Shown: positions 8,595-17,092 of the stretch, one piece after another
How positions within the stretch are numbered: position 1 is the first letter of the stretch
Layout of the letters: each line of letters opens with the position of its first letter
Source: Planctobacterium marinum
GTDB lineage: Bacteria; Pseudomonadota; Gammaproteobacteria; Enterobacterales; Alteromonadaceae
Direction: 5' to 3'
DNA length: 61,475 nucleotides
NCBI RefSeq assembly: GCF_020687805.1
Contig: NZ_JAJEWQ010000002.1
Span: 913,159-974,633 of the forward strand
Program-made: the position numbers and the translations under genes
Notes under the pieces: generated by a model
Seen by the model: only the letters and a program-made list of their open reading frames with translations
What the model was told of the DNA's origin: nothing
The model's database searches: none

Positions 8595-9773
8595 ATGGGG
8601 TATTGGTCAGATTTAGCTATTTCACAGGGAGAGTCCGAACACTTCGAATCAAAAAACACTCATGTTTGTAGCAACTGTGTCGTGGATGAGTATTTAGGGG
8701 CTCTTGTTTTAAATAACGCAGTTTCACCAATTTGTGATTATTGCGGAAGAAATGACGGAATGGTAATTGCGGCTAAGTTTGAAACTGTCATGGATGTTGT
8801 TTACGAGGCTATTCAGACTAAGTATGCCGATGCCCAAGACATTAATGTACCGTGGGCCGAAGGGGCTTGGATAACCCCTGAAATTTACTCTCCGGATGTA
8901 GTTGGATACGTAGATCCTGGGTGGAGTGTTAATTTTCTCGAAGATGTAATTAATGCTTTGAGCCCTTTTGTTTATTGGACTGAGCATGCCGATGGAGATT
9001 GGTCCTCAATGGATAAAGCAAGCGCTCTTAGCTATGGTTGGGAGAGGTTTAAGCTGCAAGTCTTGTTTCATACCAGATATTTTTTCCAGAGTCATGAAGA
9101 TGACGAATATGAAGCAATGAGGTCAGATTTTTTGCCTGTAAATCAAATGATGAGTGTTCTAGGCAAGTTGTGCTTATCAAATCAAATGATTACTACTGTC
9201 GACCCCGGTACAAGCTTTTATAGAGTGCGGGTTTCTCAAGATAAAGAACTATATACAGACTTTGATCAAGTTGGAGTCCCTCCGATAGACAACACTGGGG
9301 CAGGGAGAATGAATCCGTCAGGTATTCCATATTTTTACCTTGGGTTTGAGCAGGAAACTGCAATTGCCGAAACCCTATCTACGTCAACTCACTATTGTAT
9401 GGCGACCTTCACTAATAGTGCACCAATTAAGGTTATAGACCTCACCAGTAGACCCGATATTCCAAGTATTTTTGATGTGAATAATGCTGAAAAAAGGCAT
9501 GATCTGATGTTCTTAGAAGGATTTGTAAATGACATAACAAAACCTGTAGCAAAGGATAAAAGAGAGCATACAGAATACGTTCCAACACAAGTTGTGTCTG
9601 AATACTTTAGACATGTCTTTTTGGATAATGAAAATAGCAGGATAGATGGAATTGTTTATCCTAGTGCCAAATCAAGTACAGGTACTAATATAGCGATCTT
9701 TAAGTCTGACAATAAAGAATTACAGTCGATATTTGAGTTAATAGATGTATCACTCTATGAATACAAAAATTAA
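8595..9773 (+). CDS. RES-domain protein with HEPN/RES N-terminal region (putative NAD+-degrading toxin)
   Basis: RES domains degrade NAD+ and usually act as toxins of type II toxin-antitoxin pairs. Counting from 8595, a zinc-ribbon-like part comes first (CSNC near residue 24, CDYC near 48). A helical region as in HEPN/RES N-terminal fusions follows, and then the RES domain begins near residue 208 with SFYRVRV. Later segments are GRMNPSGIPYFYLGFEQETAIAE and EYFRHVFLD. I prefer the ATG at 8595 because AGGGA lies at an ideal distance. Upstream in-frame starts at 8571 and 8532 have weaker signals. No Xre-type antitoxin gene is adjacent. The gene lies between the transposon end and tnsA, a site where cargo is uncommon. 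Confidence 0.8.
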   Translation: MGYWSDLAISQGESEHFESKNTHVCSNCVVDEYLGALVLNNAVSPICDYCGRNDGMVIAAKFETVMDVVYEAIQTKYADAQDINVPWAEGAWITPEIYSPDVVGYVDPGWSVNFLEDVINALSPFVYWTEHADGDWSSMDKASALSYGWERFKLQVLFHTRYFFQSHEDDEYEAMRSDFLPVNQMMSVLGKLCLSNQMITTVDPGTSFYRVRVSQDKELYTDFDQVGVPPIDNTGAGRMNPSGIPYFYLGFEQETAIAETLSTSTHYCMATFTNSAPIKVIDLTSRPDIPSIFDVNNAEKRHDLMFLEGFVNDITKPVAKDKREHTEYVPTQVVSEYFRHVFLDNENSRIDGIVYPSAKSSTGTNIAIFKSDNKELQSIFELIDVSLYEYKN

Positions 9774-9785
9774 TCAGAGTTTCTA

Positions 9786-10433
9786 ATGCCAGTACGCACT
9801 ATCCCCAAAAATTACCGTAACGTTACCGGCATTGCTGCTGTTACCAAGGCTGAAGGTAAGGCTCAGTTTGAATCTACACTGGAAAGGGACCTTCTCACTC
9901 TCCTTGAGTTTGATGACTCGGTGGACTCTTTTGAAGTGCAGCCAGTAAAGCTGGAGTGGCTTAGTGCGGATGGGAGAGCACGTTCTTATACGCCGGATGT
10001 ATTGGCTTTCTATCGTGCTCAAAGCAAAAAGCCCGTTTTGTTTGAGGTGAAGTATCGCAGTGAACTGAAAGAAAAATGGGATACATTTAAACCAAAATTT
10101 AAGAAGGCTGTTAAATTTTCAAATCAACAAGGATGGCGTTTTAAGCTGATGACCGAGAAAGAAATCAGAACGCCATACCTGGAGACTGCAAAATTCCTTC
10201 TGCCTTTTGTGCGCAGAGGCCCGGCTGATGAGCAACACATGGAGTTACTTTGTGATGCACTGCGCATTGTTAAAAGAAGCACACCAGAGCAATTAATTGC
10301 CAAGGTATTTCAAGACGAATGGAACCGGGCTGCACTAATACCTACGCTTTGGTATCTCATTGGTACCAGGCAAATAGGAATCGAACTCTCTCAAAAACTT
10401 ACGATGTCTAGTCCAATTTGGAGTGTGAATTAA
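9786..10433 (+). CDS. tnsA: TnsA-type transposon endonuclease
   Basis: TnsA nicks the 5' ends of Tn7-like elements so that they move by cut-and-paste. The PD-(D/E)xK core is visible: glutamates in FESTLERDL (residues 29-33), YTPDVL with Asp71, and LFEVKYR with Glu87 and Lys89. A C-terminal region follows, which in Tn7 TnsA contacts TnsC. At 215 residues it is shorter than Tn7 TnsA (about 270). It starts 12 bases after the RES gene and ends one base before tnsB, so tnsA-tnsB-tnsC-tniQ form one operon. Confidence 0.92.
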   Translation: MPVRTIPKNYRNVTGIAAVTKAEGKAQFESTLERDLLTLLEFDDSVDSFEVQPVKLEWLSADGRARSYTPDVLAFYRAQSKKPVLFEVKYRSELKEKWDTFKPKFKKAVKFSNQQGWRFKLMTEKEIRTPYLETAKFLLPFVRRGPADEQHMELLCDALRIVKRSTPEQLIAKVFQDEWNRAALIPTLWYLIGTRQIGIELSQKLTMSSPIWSVN

Positions 10434-10434
10434 C

Positions 10435-12171
10435 ATGACGCCATCCAAATCATTGCAACTCACACCCGGCTCTGAGGTGGTTTTCCAGAATAAAAACTAT
10501 CGTATCAAGCTAGTGGTCGACTTGAATCAGGTCGTCTTACTAAACCCAGTAAACAATGAAACGGTCACCGCTGCAATAAGTGAATTGAGTGCGCCGATTG
10601 CGATTCACAAACCGAAGCAAGATCTAGAACTGATCGATGACAAAGCGTGGCAGACTGCGCAGAAGCGGTTAGAAATCATCAAACCATTAATTGGCAAGCT
10701 ATCACGCACTCGGGCAGAGGTCTCGGAAATAGCCGAGGCAAATGATGTTAGCACCAATACAGTGTATGGCTGGCTTAAACTCTACGAGGACAGCCAGTTA
10801 TTAACTTCATTAATGCCTAAAATCAGAAAGGACAAAGGGGTTACTAAGTTAACTGCTGCTCAGGAAGAGATCATTAAGGAAGTGATTGAGGCAGAGTATT
10901 TGTCAAAGCAGAAGAAAACCAAAAAGAAAGTCTGCGACGAAGTTAAGAAAAAGTGTATCGAGCAAGGAGTGACACCACCGCATAAAAACACGGTACGCAA
11001 CCGTATTAGTAGTCTTTCTGATGAGATTGTTGCGGCCAGAAGACTAGGACGAAAAATAGCCGATAATGATTTTAAGCCCATTGAAGGTGAATTTCCTGGA
11101 GCTGATATTCCACTGGCAGTCGTTCAAATTGATCATACTAAACTTGATATCATTCTTGTTGATGATCATTTCAGGAGGCCCGTTGGACGTCCTTGGATAA
11201 CTTTGGCCTTTGATGTTTTTAGCAGAATGGTAACGGGGTTTTATGTGTCATTCGATCCTCCCGGTGCGCTGTCTACCGGACTCTGCCTTGCGCACTCAAT
11301 ATTACCAAAAGATAGTTGGTTGATTAAACATGGAGTCAAAGGTGATTGGCCATTGTGGGGATTACCGGCAAAAGTGCATGTAGATAATGCTAAAGAGTTC
11401 AGAGGTAATATGCTGCAAAAGGCTTGTGACCAATACGGTATTGACCTTGAATGGCGTCCAGTGGCGAGACCTAATTTTGGTGCTCATGTAGAGCGTGCTT
11501 TAGGTACCTTCTCAAAAGAAATACACATGTTGCCCGGTACTACATTTTCAAACCCTCGGGACAAGGGAGAATATGACTCTGAAGGCAAAGCAGCATTAAC
11601 TTTGTCTGAATTTGAATCATGGTTAGCGACTTACATCGTTGATGTTTATCACCAAAAAGTACATTCAATGATTAAGATGACGCCAATGACCAAATATCGA
11701 AAAGGAATATTCGGTGACTCGGAGAGACCAGGTTCTGGTCTGCCACCAAAGATAGCTGATGAAGAAAAGCTTAAATTGGATTTGATGCCATACGAGCTGC
11801 GAACAATACAAGACTATGGCGTCAGAATTGACGAAATCTTTTACTACAGTGATGTTTTGCGTCGCTGGATAAATGCTAAAAATCCTGATGACCCTAATAA
11901 GAAGCGCAAATTCATGTTCCGGCGTGATCCGCGAGATATTAGCCAGGTATGGTTTTATGATCCTGAGCTACACCGTTATTTTGAGATCTCCTATCGAGAT
12001 ACTTCTCATCCTGCTATTAGTATTTGGGAGCTACGGGAGGCTAAAAAGCGGCTCGAGGATGAAGGGCGCAGTGTTGTTGACGAAGCTGCCATTTTTGATG
12101 CGTATGACCGAATGAGAGAAATTGAAGAGGAGGCCATTTCAAAGTCCAAATCAGCCAGACGTGCTGTATAG
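10435..12171 (+). CDS. tnsB: TnsB-type DDE transposase, ended early by an in-frame amber codon
   Basis: TnsB binds the transposon ends and performs 3'-end cleavage and strand transfer. The protein has N-terminal helix-turn-helix domains (about residues 80-200, including NDVSTNTVYGWLKLY), then an rve/RNase H core with Asp233 (VQIDHTKLD), Asp317 (VHVDNAKEF) and Glu353 (HVERALGTF), a D-D-35-E arrangement. A beta-barrel region follows. The TAG at 12169-12171 is followed in frame by 40 further sense codons to TAA at 12292-12294, only two bases before tnsC. That tail ends in an acidic segment (LEAFDIDEMED) like the TnsC-binding C-termini of TnsB proteins. The natural gene probably ran to 12294. Confidence 0.92.
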   Translation: MTPSKSLQLTPGSEVVFQNKNYRIKLVVDLNQVVLLNPVNNETVTAAISELSAPIAIHKPKQDLELIDDKAWQTAQKRLEIIKPLIGKLSRTRAEVSEIAEANDVSTNTVYGWLKLYEDSQLLTSLMPKIRKDKGVTKLTAAQEEIIKEVIEAEYLSKQKKTKKKVCDEVKKKCIEQGVTPPHKNTVRNRISSLSDEIVAARRLGRKIADNDFKPIEGEFPGADIPLAVVQIDHTKLDIILVDDHFRRPVGRPWITLAFDVFSRMVTGFYVSFDPPGALSTGLCLAHSILPKDSWLIKHGVKGDWPLWGLPAKVHVDNAKEFRGNMLQKACDQYGIDLEWRPVARPNFGAHVERALGTFSKEIHMLPGTTFSNPRDKGEYDSEGKAALTLSEFESWLATYIVDVYHQKVHSMIKMTPMTKYRKGIFGDSERPGSGLPPKIADEEKLKLDLMPYELRTIQDYGVRIDEIFYYSDVLRRWINAKNPDDPNKKRKFMFRRDPRDISQVWFYDPELHRYFEISYRDTSHPAISIWELREAKKRLEDEGRSVVDEAAIFDAYDRMREIEEEAISKSKSARRAV

Positions 12172-12294
12172 CGTCGAAAACAAAACAATATTGCTGAGAA
12201 GCCCAAAGTCGAATCACCGGACGAGCTAAAGCTTCCTGATACGCTTCCTGTTATCGACCTTGAAGCTTTTGATATCGATGAGATGGAAGATTAA
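12172..12294 (+). pseudogene. Detached C-terminal tail of TnsB, in frame after the amber codon
   Basis: Forty sense codons continue the tnsB frame past TAG 12169-12171. They are rich in charged residues and end at a TAA two bases before tnsC. The sequence is unlikely to be expressed on its own, because it has no start codon with a ribosome site. In studied Tn7-like systems the extreme C-terminus of TnsB contacts TnsC. Loss of this segment would be expected to weaken recruitment. Confidence 0.75.
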
Positions 12295-12296
12295 AC

Positions 12297-13196
12297 GTGT
12301 CTAAATATCCGCACCTGAGTCCAAATGCCGCTAAGTATGTTGAGCTAGATGAAGCGGCCAGGGTCGAACGCATTCTTTCCGACAGATGGATAGGGTACAC
12401 CACATCAAAAACGATTTTAGGCAAACTGGAAGATTTACTCGCATACCCCAGAAAAGAACGAATGCCTAATATGCTCATTGTTGGAAATACCAATAACGGC
12501 AAAACTCATCTGGTAAAGCGCTTTTGCAATATGCATCCAGCACAGGACAATCCGGAAGGCGATGGTGTGATTGCGCCTGTATTGTTTGTGCAGGCTCCAC
12601 CTGTACCTGATGAAGGTCGTTTTTACAACAGTATATTGGAGTTGCTGTTTGCACCTTATCGCCCCAGTGAACGAGTAGACAAAAAGCAATTTCAGGTATT
12701 AAAACTGCTCAGATATGTTGGGCTGAAAATACTGGTAATTGATGAAGTACATCACATCCTTGCAGGTAGCCTTCATCGCCAAAGAGCATTTCTTAATGTT
12801 TTAAAATACCTGAGCAACGAACTAAAAATTTCCATTGTTGGTGTCGGCACCAAGGATGCTTTTCAGGCTATTCAGACAGATCCTCAATTTGCCAACCGTT
12901 TTGAGCCTGTTGGTATACCCAGATGGGAATTGAATGAAGAGTTTTTGCGTTTGTTAGTTAGTTTTGAAAAGGTACTGCCCCTGAAAGTACCTTCTATGCT
13001 ACATCAGAATGAACTTGCCAGAACGCTGTTCTCAATGTCAGAAGGTTATATCGGTGAGTTATCCACCTTGCTCAACCAAGCCGCTGTTTATGCCATCAAA
13101 AACAACATTGAACAGATAACGCCCAAAGTACTCAAGGAAATCAACTGGGTACTGCCATCACGAAGGAAGCGTCAACTCGATAACGTCGTTCTGTGA
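12297..13196 (+). CDS. tnsC: TnsC/TniB-type AAA+ transposition regulator
   Basis: TnsC is the ATPase that links the target selector to the TnsAB transposase and polymerises on target DNA. The Walker A motif GNTNNGKT is at residues 63-70. The Walker B region LKILVIDE ends at Asp149-Glu150, with HH following. The C-terminal part holds AAA lid helices. At 299 residues it is close in size to TniB and to the TnsC proteins of compact Tn7-like elements, and shorter than Tn7 TnsC (555). It starts with GTG two bases after the original tnsB end, and its stop overlaps the tniQ start. Confidence 0.92.
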   Translation: MSKYPHLSPNAAKYVELDEAARVERILSDRWIGYTTSKTILGKLEDLLAYPRKERMPNMLIVGNTNNGKTHLVKRFCNMHPAQDNPEGDGVIAPVLFVQAPPVPDEGRFYNSILELLFAPYRPSERVDKKQFQVLKLLRYVGLKILVIDEVHHILAGSLHRQRAFLNVLKYLSNELKISIVGVGTKDAFQAIQTDPQFANRFEPVGIPRWELNEEFLRLLVSFEKVLPLKVPSMLHQNELARTLFSMSEGYIGELSTLLNQAAVYAIKNNIEQITPKVLKEINWVLPSRRKRQLDNVVL

Positions 13197-14173
13197 TGTT
13201 ATCTGGCGAATACTGGCCAGCTCACCCACACCCTTTGCCCGGCGAATGCCTGTCATCCTGGCTAGTGCGCACTGCTCATGCTAACGGACTAAAAATTCAA
13301 ACATTCTGTGTTCGGGTCTTTGGTAACCAAAAGCAAGTATGGAATAGAGATATAGACCGCCAGGCACCAGACTGGATCTTAGAACCCATGTCAGCAAAGA
13401 CTGGCACACACTCAAAGGTAGCTAATAAAACAACACTTAAACTCTATGAAAAACGTTTGTTTCCAGCGATTAAAATATCCGGGCAGCTCAGGTGGGTTTT
13501 ACCTTTAAAAATGAACCATCGAGTTTACAAGGGTTTTGGCATGCAATATTGCCCACTTTGTCTGGAGGAAGATAACGAACCCTATTTTAGGCTTTCGTGG
13601 CGGCTCGCCATTTTCACGTTTTGTCCAAAACATAAAACATTGCTACACGATAAGTGTTGGCACTGTAGTGCACCTGTCGCATTTCACCGCATTGAATTGG
13701 GTAAACCTGATGTATTTGACATATCTGGTCTGAATGAATGTTGGGCTTGCGGAGAGTCATTAACAAGAGCTGCCGCGCTTCCTGTTCAAGTTGTAAATCA
13801 AACCTCGTTCAACATGTGGAACAGAGTATTGGGTGCAATTCAGCGAGACTTTGTAAATTGTGGCTCAATGAACTACGACCGACTGATTCTTCTGCACCAG
13901 ATTTGCAAGTTGTTGTCATCGCCACGTTATAGCGCCAAATTAACTGAGTACATCCTTGTTAAGTCCAAAATCCAGCCTCGTACTTTTGACTATCCCGATT
14001 TCTTCGAATCTTTGGGAATAGAAGACCGGCACTGCGTTTTACAAATGGCGTGGTGGTTGGTTGGGAATTCAAATAAGAAAGTCATTACTGCTATTAGCAA
14101 CAAAGCACTGCTAACGCACTATTTGTTTCGAGATCTTTTTGCCCCCAATTTGCTCGAATGGATACGTAATTAG
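13193..14173 (+). CDS. tniQ: TniQ/TnsD-type target selector
   Basis: TniQ-family proteins bind the attachment site or a guide complex and recruit TnsC. The N-terminal TniQ motif is clear (HPHPLPGECLSSWLVRTAHANG, residues 10-31). Zinc-finger pairs follow: YCPLCLEE with FCPKHKTLLHDKCWHC, then CWACGESL. At 326 residues it is much shorter than Tn7 TnsD (about 508) and nearer to single-TniQ selectors. No CRISPR array or cas gene is present, so it probably recognises DNA directly. Candidate sites are the 3' ends of the flanking thioesterase or lipA genes. The start (GTG 13193 or ATG 13196) overlaps the tnsC stop. Confidence 0.88.
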   Translation: MMLSGEYWPAHPHPLPGECLSSWLVRTAHANGLKIQTFCVRVFGNQKQVWNRDIDRQAPDWILEPMSAKTGTHSKVANKTTLKLYEKRLFPAIKISGQLRWVLPLKMNHRVYKGFGMQYCPLCLEEDNEPYFRLSWRLAIFTFCPKHKTLLHDKCWHCSAPVAFHRIELGKPDVFDISGLNECWACGESLTRAAALPVQVVNQTSFNMWNRVLGAIQRDFVNCGSMNYDRLILLHQICKLLSSPRYSAKLTEYILVKSKIQPRTFDYPDFFESLGIEDRHCVLQMAWWLVGNSNKKVITAISNKALLTHYLFRDLFAPNLLEWIRN

Positions 14174-14270
14174 ATTTTCCAGAGTAAGAATATTCAAAAA
14201 TGTTTTTTATATTTCTCTTAATGTGAAGTAGAATTTGCATTTATAAATAAGACACTAGGAATAATTTTGT

Positions 14271-14597
14271 ATGTCAGGTAGTGGTTCAGGTAGTGGTTTT
14301 GGATCTGGTGGTGGTGCCGGTTCGGTTGACTGTAGTTCGTTAGCTTTCGAAACACATATAAGTAGCCCTAATCCGACAATGGTCGTTGCGCTGAGTATTG
14401 GCGATATTCTAAAGGTTGGAATTAAAAACTTAAATGGGATTAATGTTGTGAGTCTGTTGAAAGATGGAAGTGCTGTAGGTGGACTTGTAGATTTTTCAGA
14501 CCGAATATCAGATTGTATTGATGCCGGCTTTGATTATATTGCCACGGTGCGAAGCATAAACGGTGGCGCAGTTAAAGTCTATGTGCAGAGTGTATAG
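14271..14597 (+). CDS. Small protein with Ser/Gly-repeat N-terminus
   Basis: The 108-residue product begins with a low-complexity Ser-Gly tail of about 18 residues. A compact domain of about 88 residues follows, containing DCSSLAFETHISSPNP, LSIGDILKVGI, SDCIDAGFDYIATV and GGAVKVYV. The pattern suggests a small beta-rich fold. I know no assigned function. The gene opens the QueC-like operon, and the next gene starts eight bases after its stop. A flexible, exposed N-terminal tail next to a QueC-like enzyme suggests that it could be the substrate of a protein-modification reaction. That is inference. Confidence 0.75.
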   Translation: MSGSGSGSGFGSGGGAGSVDCSSLAFETHISSPNPTMVVALSIGDILKVGIKNLNGINVVSLLKDGSAVGGLVDFSDRISDCIDAGFDYIATVRSINGGAVKVYVQSV

Positions 14598-14605
14598 GTC
14601 TTATT

Positions 14606-15835
14606 ATGGATATAAGTGTTGTTGGTGGAGTTTATAAGGAAATATGTGGCTGGCCTTCGCATAGTGCAGTACTAGGTTCCGCGGGTAGGGCTGCTCTGTG
14701 TCTGAGTCAATTAGACGAAAATATTGACGTTAAACTTTTCTCAAAGATTTCAGAATCAGATGAAACTGGATTAAGAAAAGGATTCGCATTTAACAGCAAT
14801 TGCTCGTTAGAACTGGAATACACTGACTCAACGGTTAGTTTTGACTATTTTCATCCGCTATCTGAACCCAAAATAAACAATAACCAATCAAATAAGTCAT
14901 TAGAAAAGTTTACGCCTTCAGTGGGTAAAGAAGCCCATTGCGTCTTATTTGGCATGATCGAAACTACTCCAATGGTTAATTGTAAGACTCTCATTTATGA
15001 CCCGCAAAACACCTACAGTCCTGTCTTACTATCCGATGCAGGATGCAAAGCACAGACCGTCATATATATCGTTAACGAAAACGAATTGAATATATTGACG
15101 AAAAAATGCCCTCAGGAGTTTGTAAGCGTTGAAGACAAGGCAAAATGGCTTAAAACAACTGAAAATGCCAGTGTTGTCGTTGTAAAATGTGGTCGATTTG
15201 GTGCATTTGTTCTGGATGGAAATTCACGTGGGTGGGTTCATCCATTTAAAACTGATACCGTATTTCCGATAGGTTCGGGGGACTCATTTGTAGCAGGATT
15301 TGCTTACTACTGGCTCGTAAAAAATGATACAGCGATTGTCGCAGCTCAAAAGGCAAGTGTAGTTACAGCGTACTATGTCTCTCACAAAACTCTATGTAAT
15401 CACAAAGATCTGGATGACTACGGACAACAACTTATAGAGTTGAGAGAAGCAGCAAGTGAGAAAACGGTGTATTTGGCAGGCCCATTTTTTACTTTAGCTG
15501 AATTATGGATGGTTAATGAGGCCAAGTACTTCATCGAATCATTTGGTATGGAAGTTTTCTCTCCATATCATGATGTTGGAATAGGAAGCGCTGAACAGGT
15601 GGTCCAAAAGGATATAGATGCAATTCACGATTGTGATGTTATGTACGCCATTTTTGATGGAAATGATCCCGGAACGTTGTTCGAAATCGGTTATGCCAGA
15701 AGCCTAAATAAACCAGTCGTTGTACTTTCTCAGAACCCTAAATCAGAAGACCTTAAAATGTATGAAGGATCTGGTTGTTGCATTGTAGATGATTTTGCTT
15801 CGTCAATTTATCTTTTGTCATGGATAAGCAAATGA
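14606..15835 (+). CDS. PfkB-type kinase fused to a nucleoside 2-deoxyribosyltransferase-like domain
   Basis: The first 280 or so residues resemble the ribokinase/PfkB family. The GSGDSFVAGF signature near residue 226 carries the catalytic aspartate, preceded by VVVKCGRFGAFVLDG. The C-terminal 125 residues resemble nucleoside 2-deoxyribosyltransferases: VYLAGPFFTLAE, then PYHDVGIG, DIDAIHDCDV, IFDGNDPGTLFEIGYARS, with the glutamate of FEIGYA as the likely nucleophile. The fusion suggests sequential handling of a nucleoside or sugar-base intermediate. Exact substrates are unknown. It overlaps the QueC-like gene by 16 bases. Confidence 0.83.
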   Translation: MDISVVGGVYKEICGWPSHSAVLGSAGRAALCLSQLDENIDVKLFSKISESDETGLRKGFAFNSNCSLELEYTDSTVSFDYFHPLSEPKINNNQSNKSLEKFTPSVGKEAHCVLFGMIETTPMVNCKTLIYDPQNTYSPVLLSDAGCKAQTVIYIVNENELNILTKKCPQEFVSVEDKAKWLKTTENASVVVVKCGRFGAFVLDGNSRGWVHPFKTDTVFPIGSGDSFVAGFAYYWLVKNDTAIVAAQKASVVTAYYVSHKTLCNHKDLDDYGQQLIELREAASEKTVYLAGPFFTLAELWMVNEAKYFIESFGMEVFSPYHDVGIGSAEQVVQKDIDAIHDCDVMYAIFDGNDPGTLFEIGYARSLNKPVVVLSQNPKSEDLKMYEGSGCCIVDDFASSIYLLSWISK

Positions 15836-16425
15836 AAGGAATACTACTATCAGGTGGCCTAGATTCTGCAGCTTTGTGCTACATGGAAAAGCCAGACATA
15901 GCATTTAATATTAATTACGGTCAGAGTCCTGCAATAGCAGAAAGAAAAGCTGCAACTGAAATTGCTAAAGCACTTAAAATTCCTCTGGTACCAATTGACA
16001 TTGATTGCTCTAGCTTAGGTAGTGGTGATCTGGTCAACTCAGAAAAGTTGAATGTGGCTCCCGAGTCAGATTGGTGGCCATATCGAAATCAATTATTAGT
16101 TACTCTGTGTGTGATGAAGGCTGTTAGCGTAGGGTGTACTGAGACAATTATCGGTTCTGTCAGTTCTGATCAATACCATATCGATGGCTCAATGGAGTTT
16201 ATAGAAAAGTTGGACGCCTTGGTGTCCATACAGGAAGGAAATATCAAGATAAGTGCCCCCGCTATTAGTTATTCTGCAGTTGAATTGATAATAAAGTCAG
16301 AAATTCCTTTTGAGTTATTGGCTTGGTGCCATTCGTGTCACAAATCAAACGTGCCGTGTGGTCAATGCCGCGGATGTAACAAGTACTTTGACACCATGCA
16401 CTCCCTCGGAATTTATGTCGACTAA
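15820..16425 (+). CDS. QueC-like 7-cyano-7-deazaguanine synthase homologue
   Basis: QueC proteins activate a 7-deazaguanine carboxylate with ATP and amidate it. This 201-residue copy keeps the PP-loop SGGLDSAA near the N-terminus. It also has a cysteine cluster at the C-terminus (CHSCHKSNVPCGQCRGC) that would bind zinc. No queD, queE or folE is nearby, so it is unlikely to serve tRNA queuosine synthesis alone. QueC paralogues occur in the Qat and type IV CBASS defence systems. By analogy this one may act on a protein or nucleic-acid partner, probably the Ser/Gly-tailed protein of the operon. The role is inference. Confidence 0.85.
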   Translation: MDKQMKGILLSGGLDSAALCYMEKPDIAFNINYGQSPAIAERKAATEIAKALKIPLVPIDIDCSSLGSGDLVNSEKLNVAPESDWWPYRNQLLVTLCVMKAVSVGCTETIIGSVSSDQYHIDGSMEFIEKLDALVSIQEGNIKISAPAISYSAVELIIKSEIPFELLAWCHSCHKSNVPCGQCRGCNKYFDTMHSLGIYVD

Positions 16426-17092
16426 ACTAGAAGAGCCGGCAATTAAGACCAATCGTAAAGTGATTGAGCGATGGTCTTTCTCCAGTGAGCAAGGAAGGGT
16501 AGTCTTTAAGTCTCAACCTGAATGCTCTGCCAGGTGTTTTCTGGATGTTCTTGAGAAAAGAAAATCCGCAGATAAGTTTGGCGACATTAAGTTGGAAGCG
16601 CTGTCTGATTTGTTTTATTACTCCCTAAGGACTAAATTCACTTGGGCTGATGAATTTGGGACACTCGAAAAGCGCAATGTACCCTCGGCGGGAAGTTTAC
16701 ATTCTATAAGTGCGTTTGTGTCTAATTTTGGTAGCGATGATTGGTATTTATATAATTCCCAATTTCATGCTTTGGATTTAATACCGAGGAAGACGGCAGT
16801 GCAGCTCAGCTCTTTCAAACAAAAGTGTTTTGAAGTGATTCAGGAACAATGCTTTGGCTGCTTGATTTGGTATGTCTGTGATTTGGATTTACTAGAAGCC
16901 AAGTATGACAACGCAGAGACTTTGGCGCTGAGGGAATCTGGAGGCATTGTTTCTATTCAAAATTTGATAGCCGAGTATCTCGGCTACCCATATCGCACAA
17001 TAGGGTTGTTAGGTTGTGAAGAGGTAAAGTTGCTATCAGGCAAGCGCAATCTGTTGGGGGTCGGAAGTTCCATAATAGGTGGGCGTCTTTGA
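16415..17092 (+). CDS. SagB/nitroreductase-like flavoprotein
   Basis: The 225-residue product has the layout of the SagB-type dehydrogenase/nitroreductase family, FMN enzymes that oxidise azolines or reduce ring systems. Visible pieces are the RNVPSAGSLHSI segment (family form R.YPSAGA.YP), WYLYNSQFHALDLI and ALRESGGIVSIQNLIAEYLGYP. The ATG at 16415 overlaps the QueC-like stop codon by 11 bases. The frame is open farther upstream, to 16310, but that would run deep inside queC. The 3' end overlaps the convergent glycosylase gene by 57 bases. It probably carries out a redox step on the QueC-related product. The substrate is unknown. Confidence 0.75.
   Translation: MSTKLEEPAIKTNRKVIERWSFSSEQGRVVFKSQPECSARCFLDVLEKRKSADKFGDIKLEALSDLFYYSLRTKFTWADEFGTLEKRNVPSAGSLHSISAFVSNFGSDDWYLYNSQFHALDLIPRKTAVQLSSFKQKCFEVIQEQCFGCLIWYVCDLDLLEAKYDNAETLALRESGGIVSIQNLIAEYLGYPYRTIGLLGCEEVKLLSGKRNLLGVGSSIIGGRL

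Noticed and set aside
16310-16414. Upstream extension of the SagB-like protein to 16310
   Set aside because: It would lie deep within the QueC-like gene. The ATG at 16415 overlaps the stop codon in the way expected for coupled genes.
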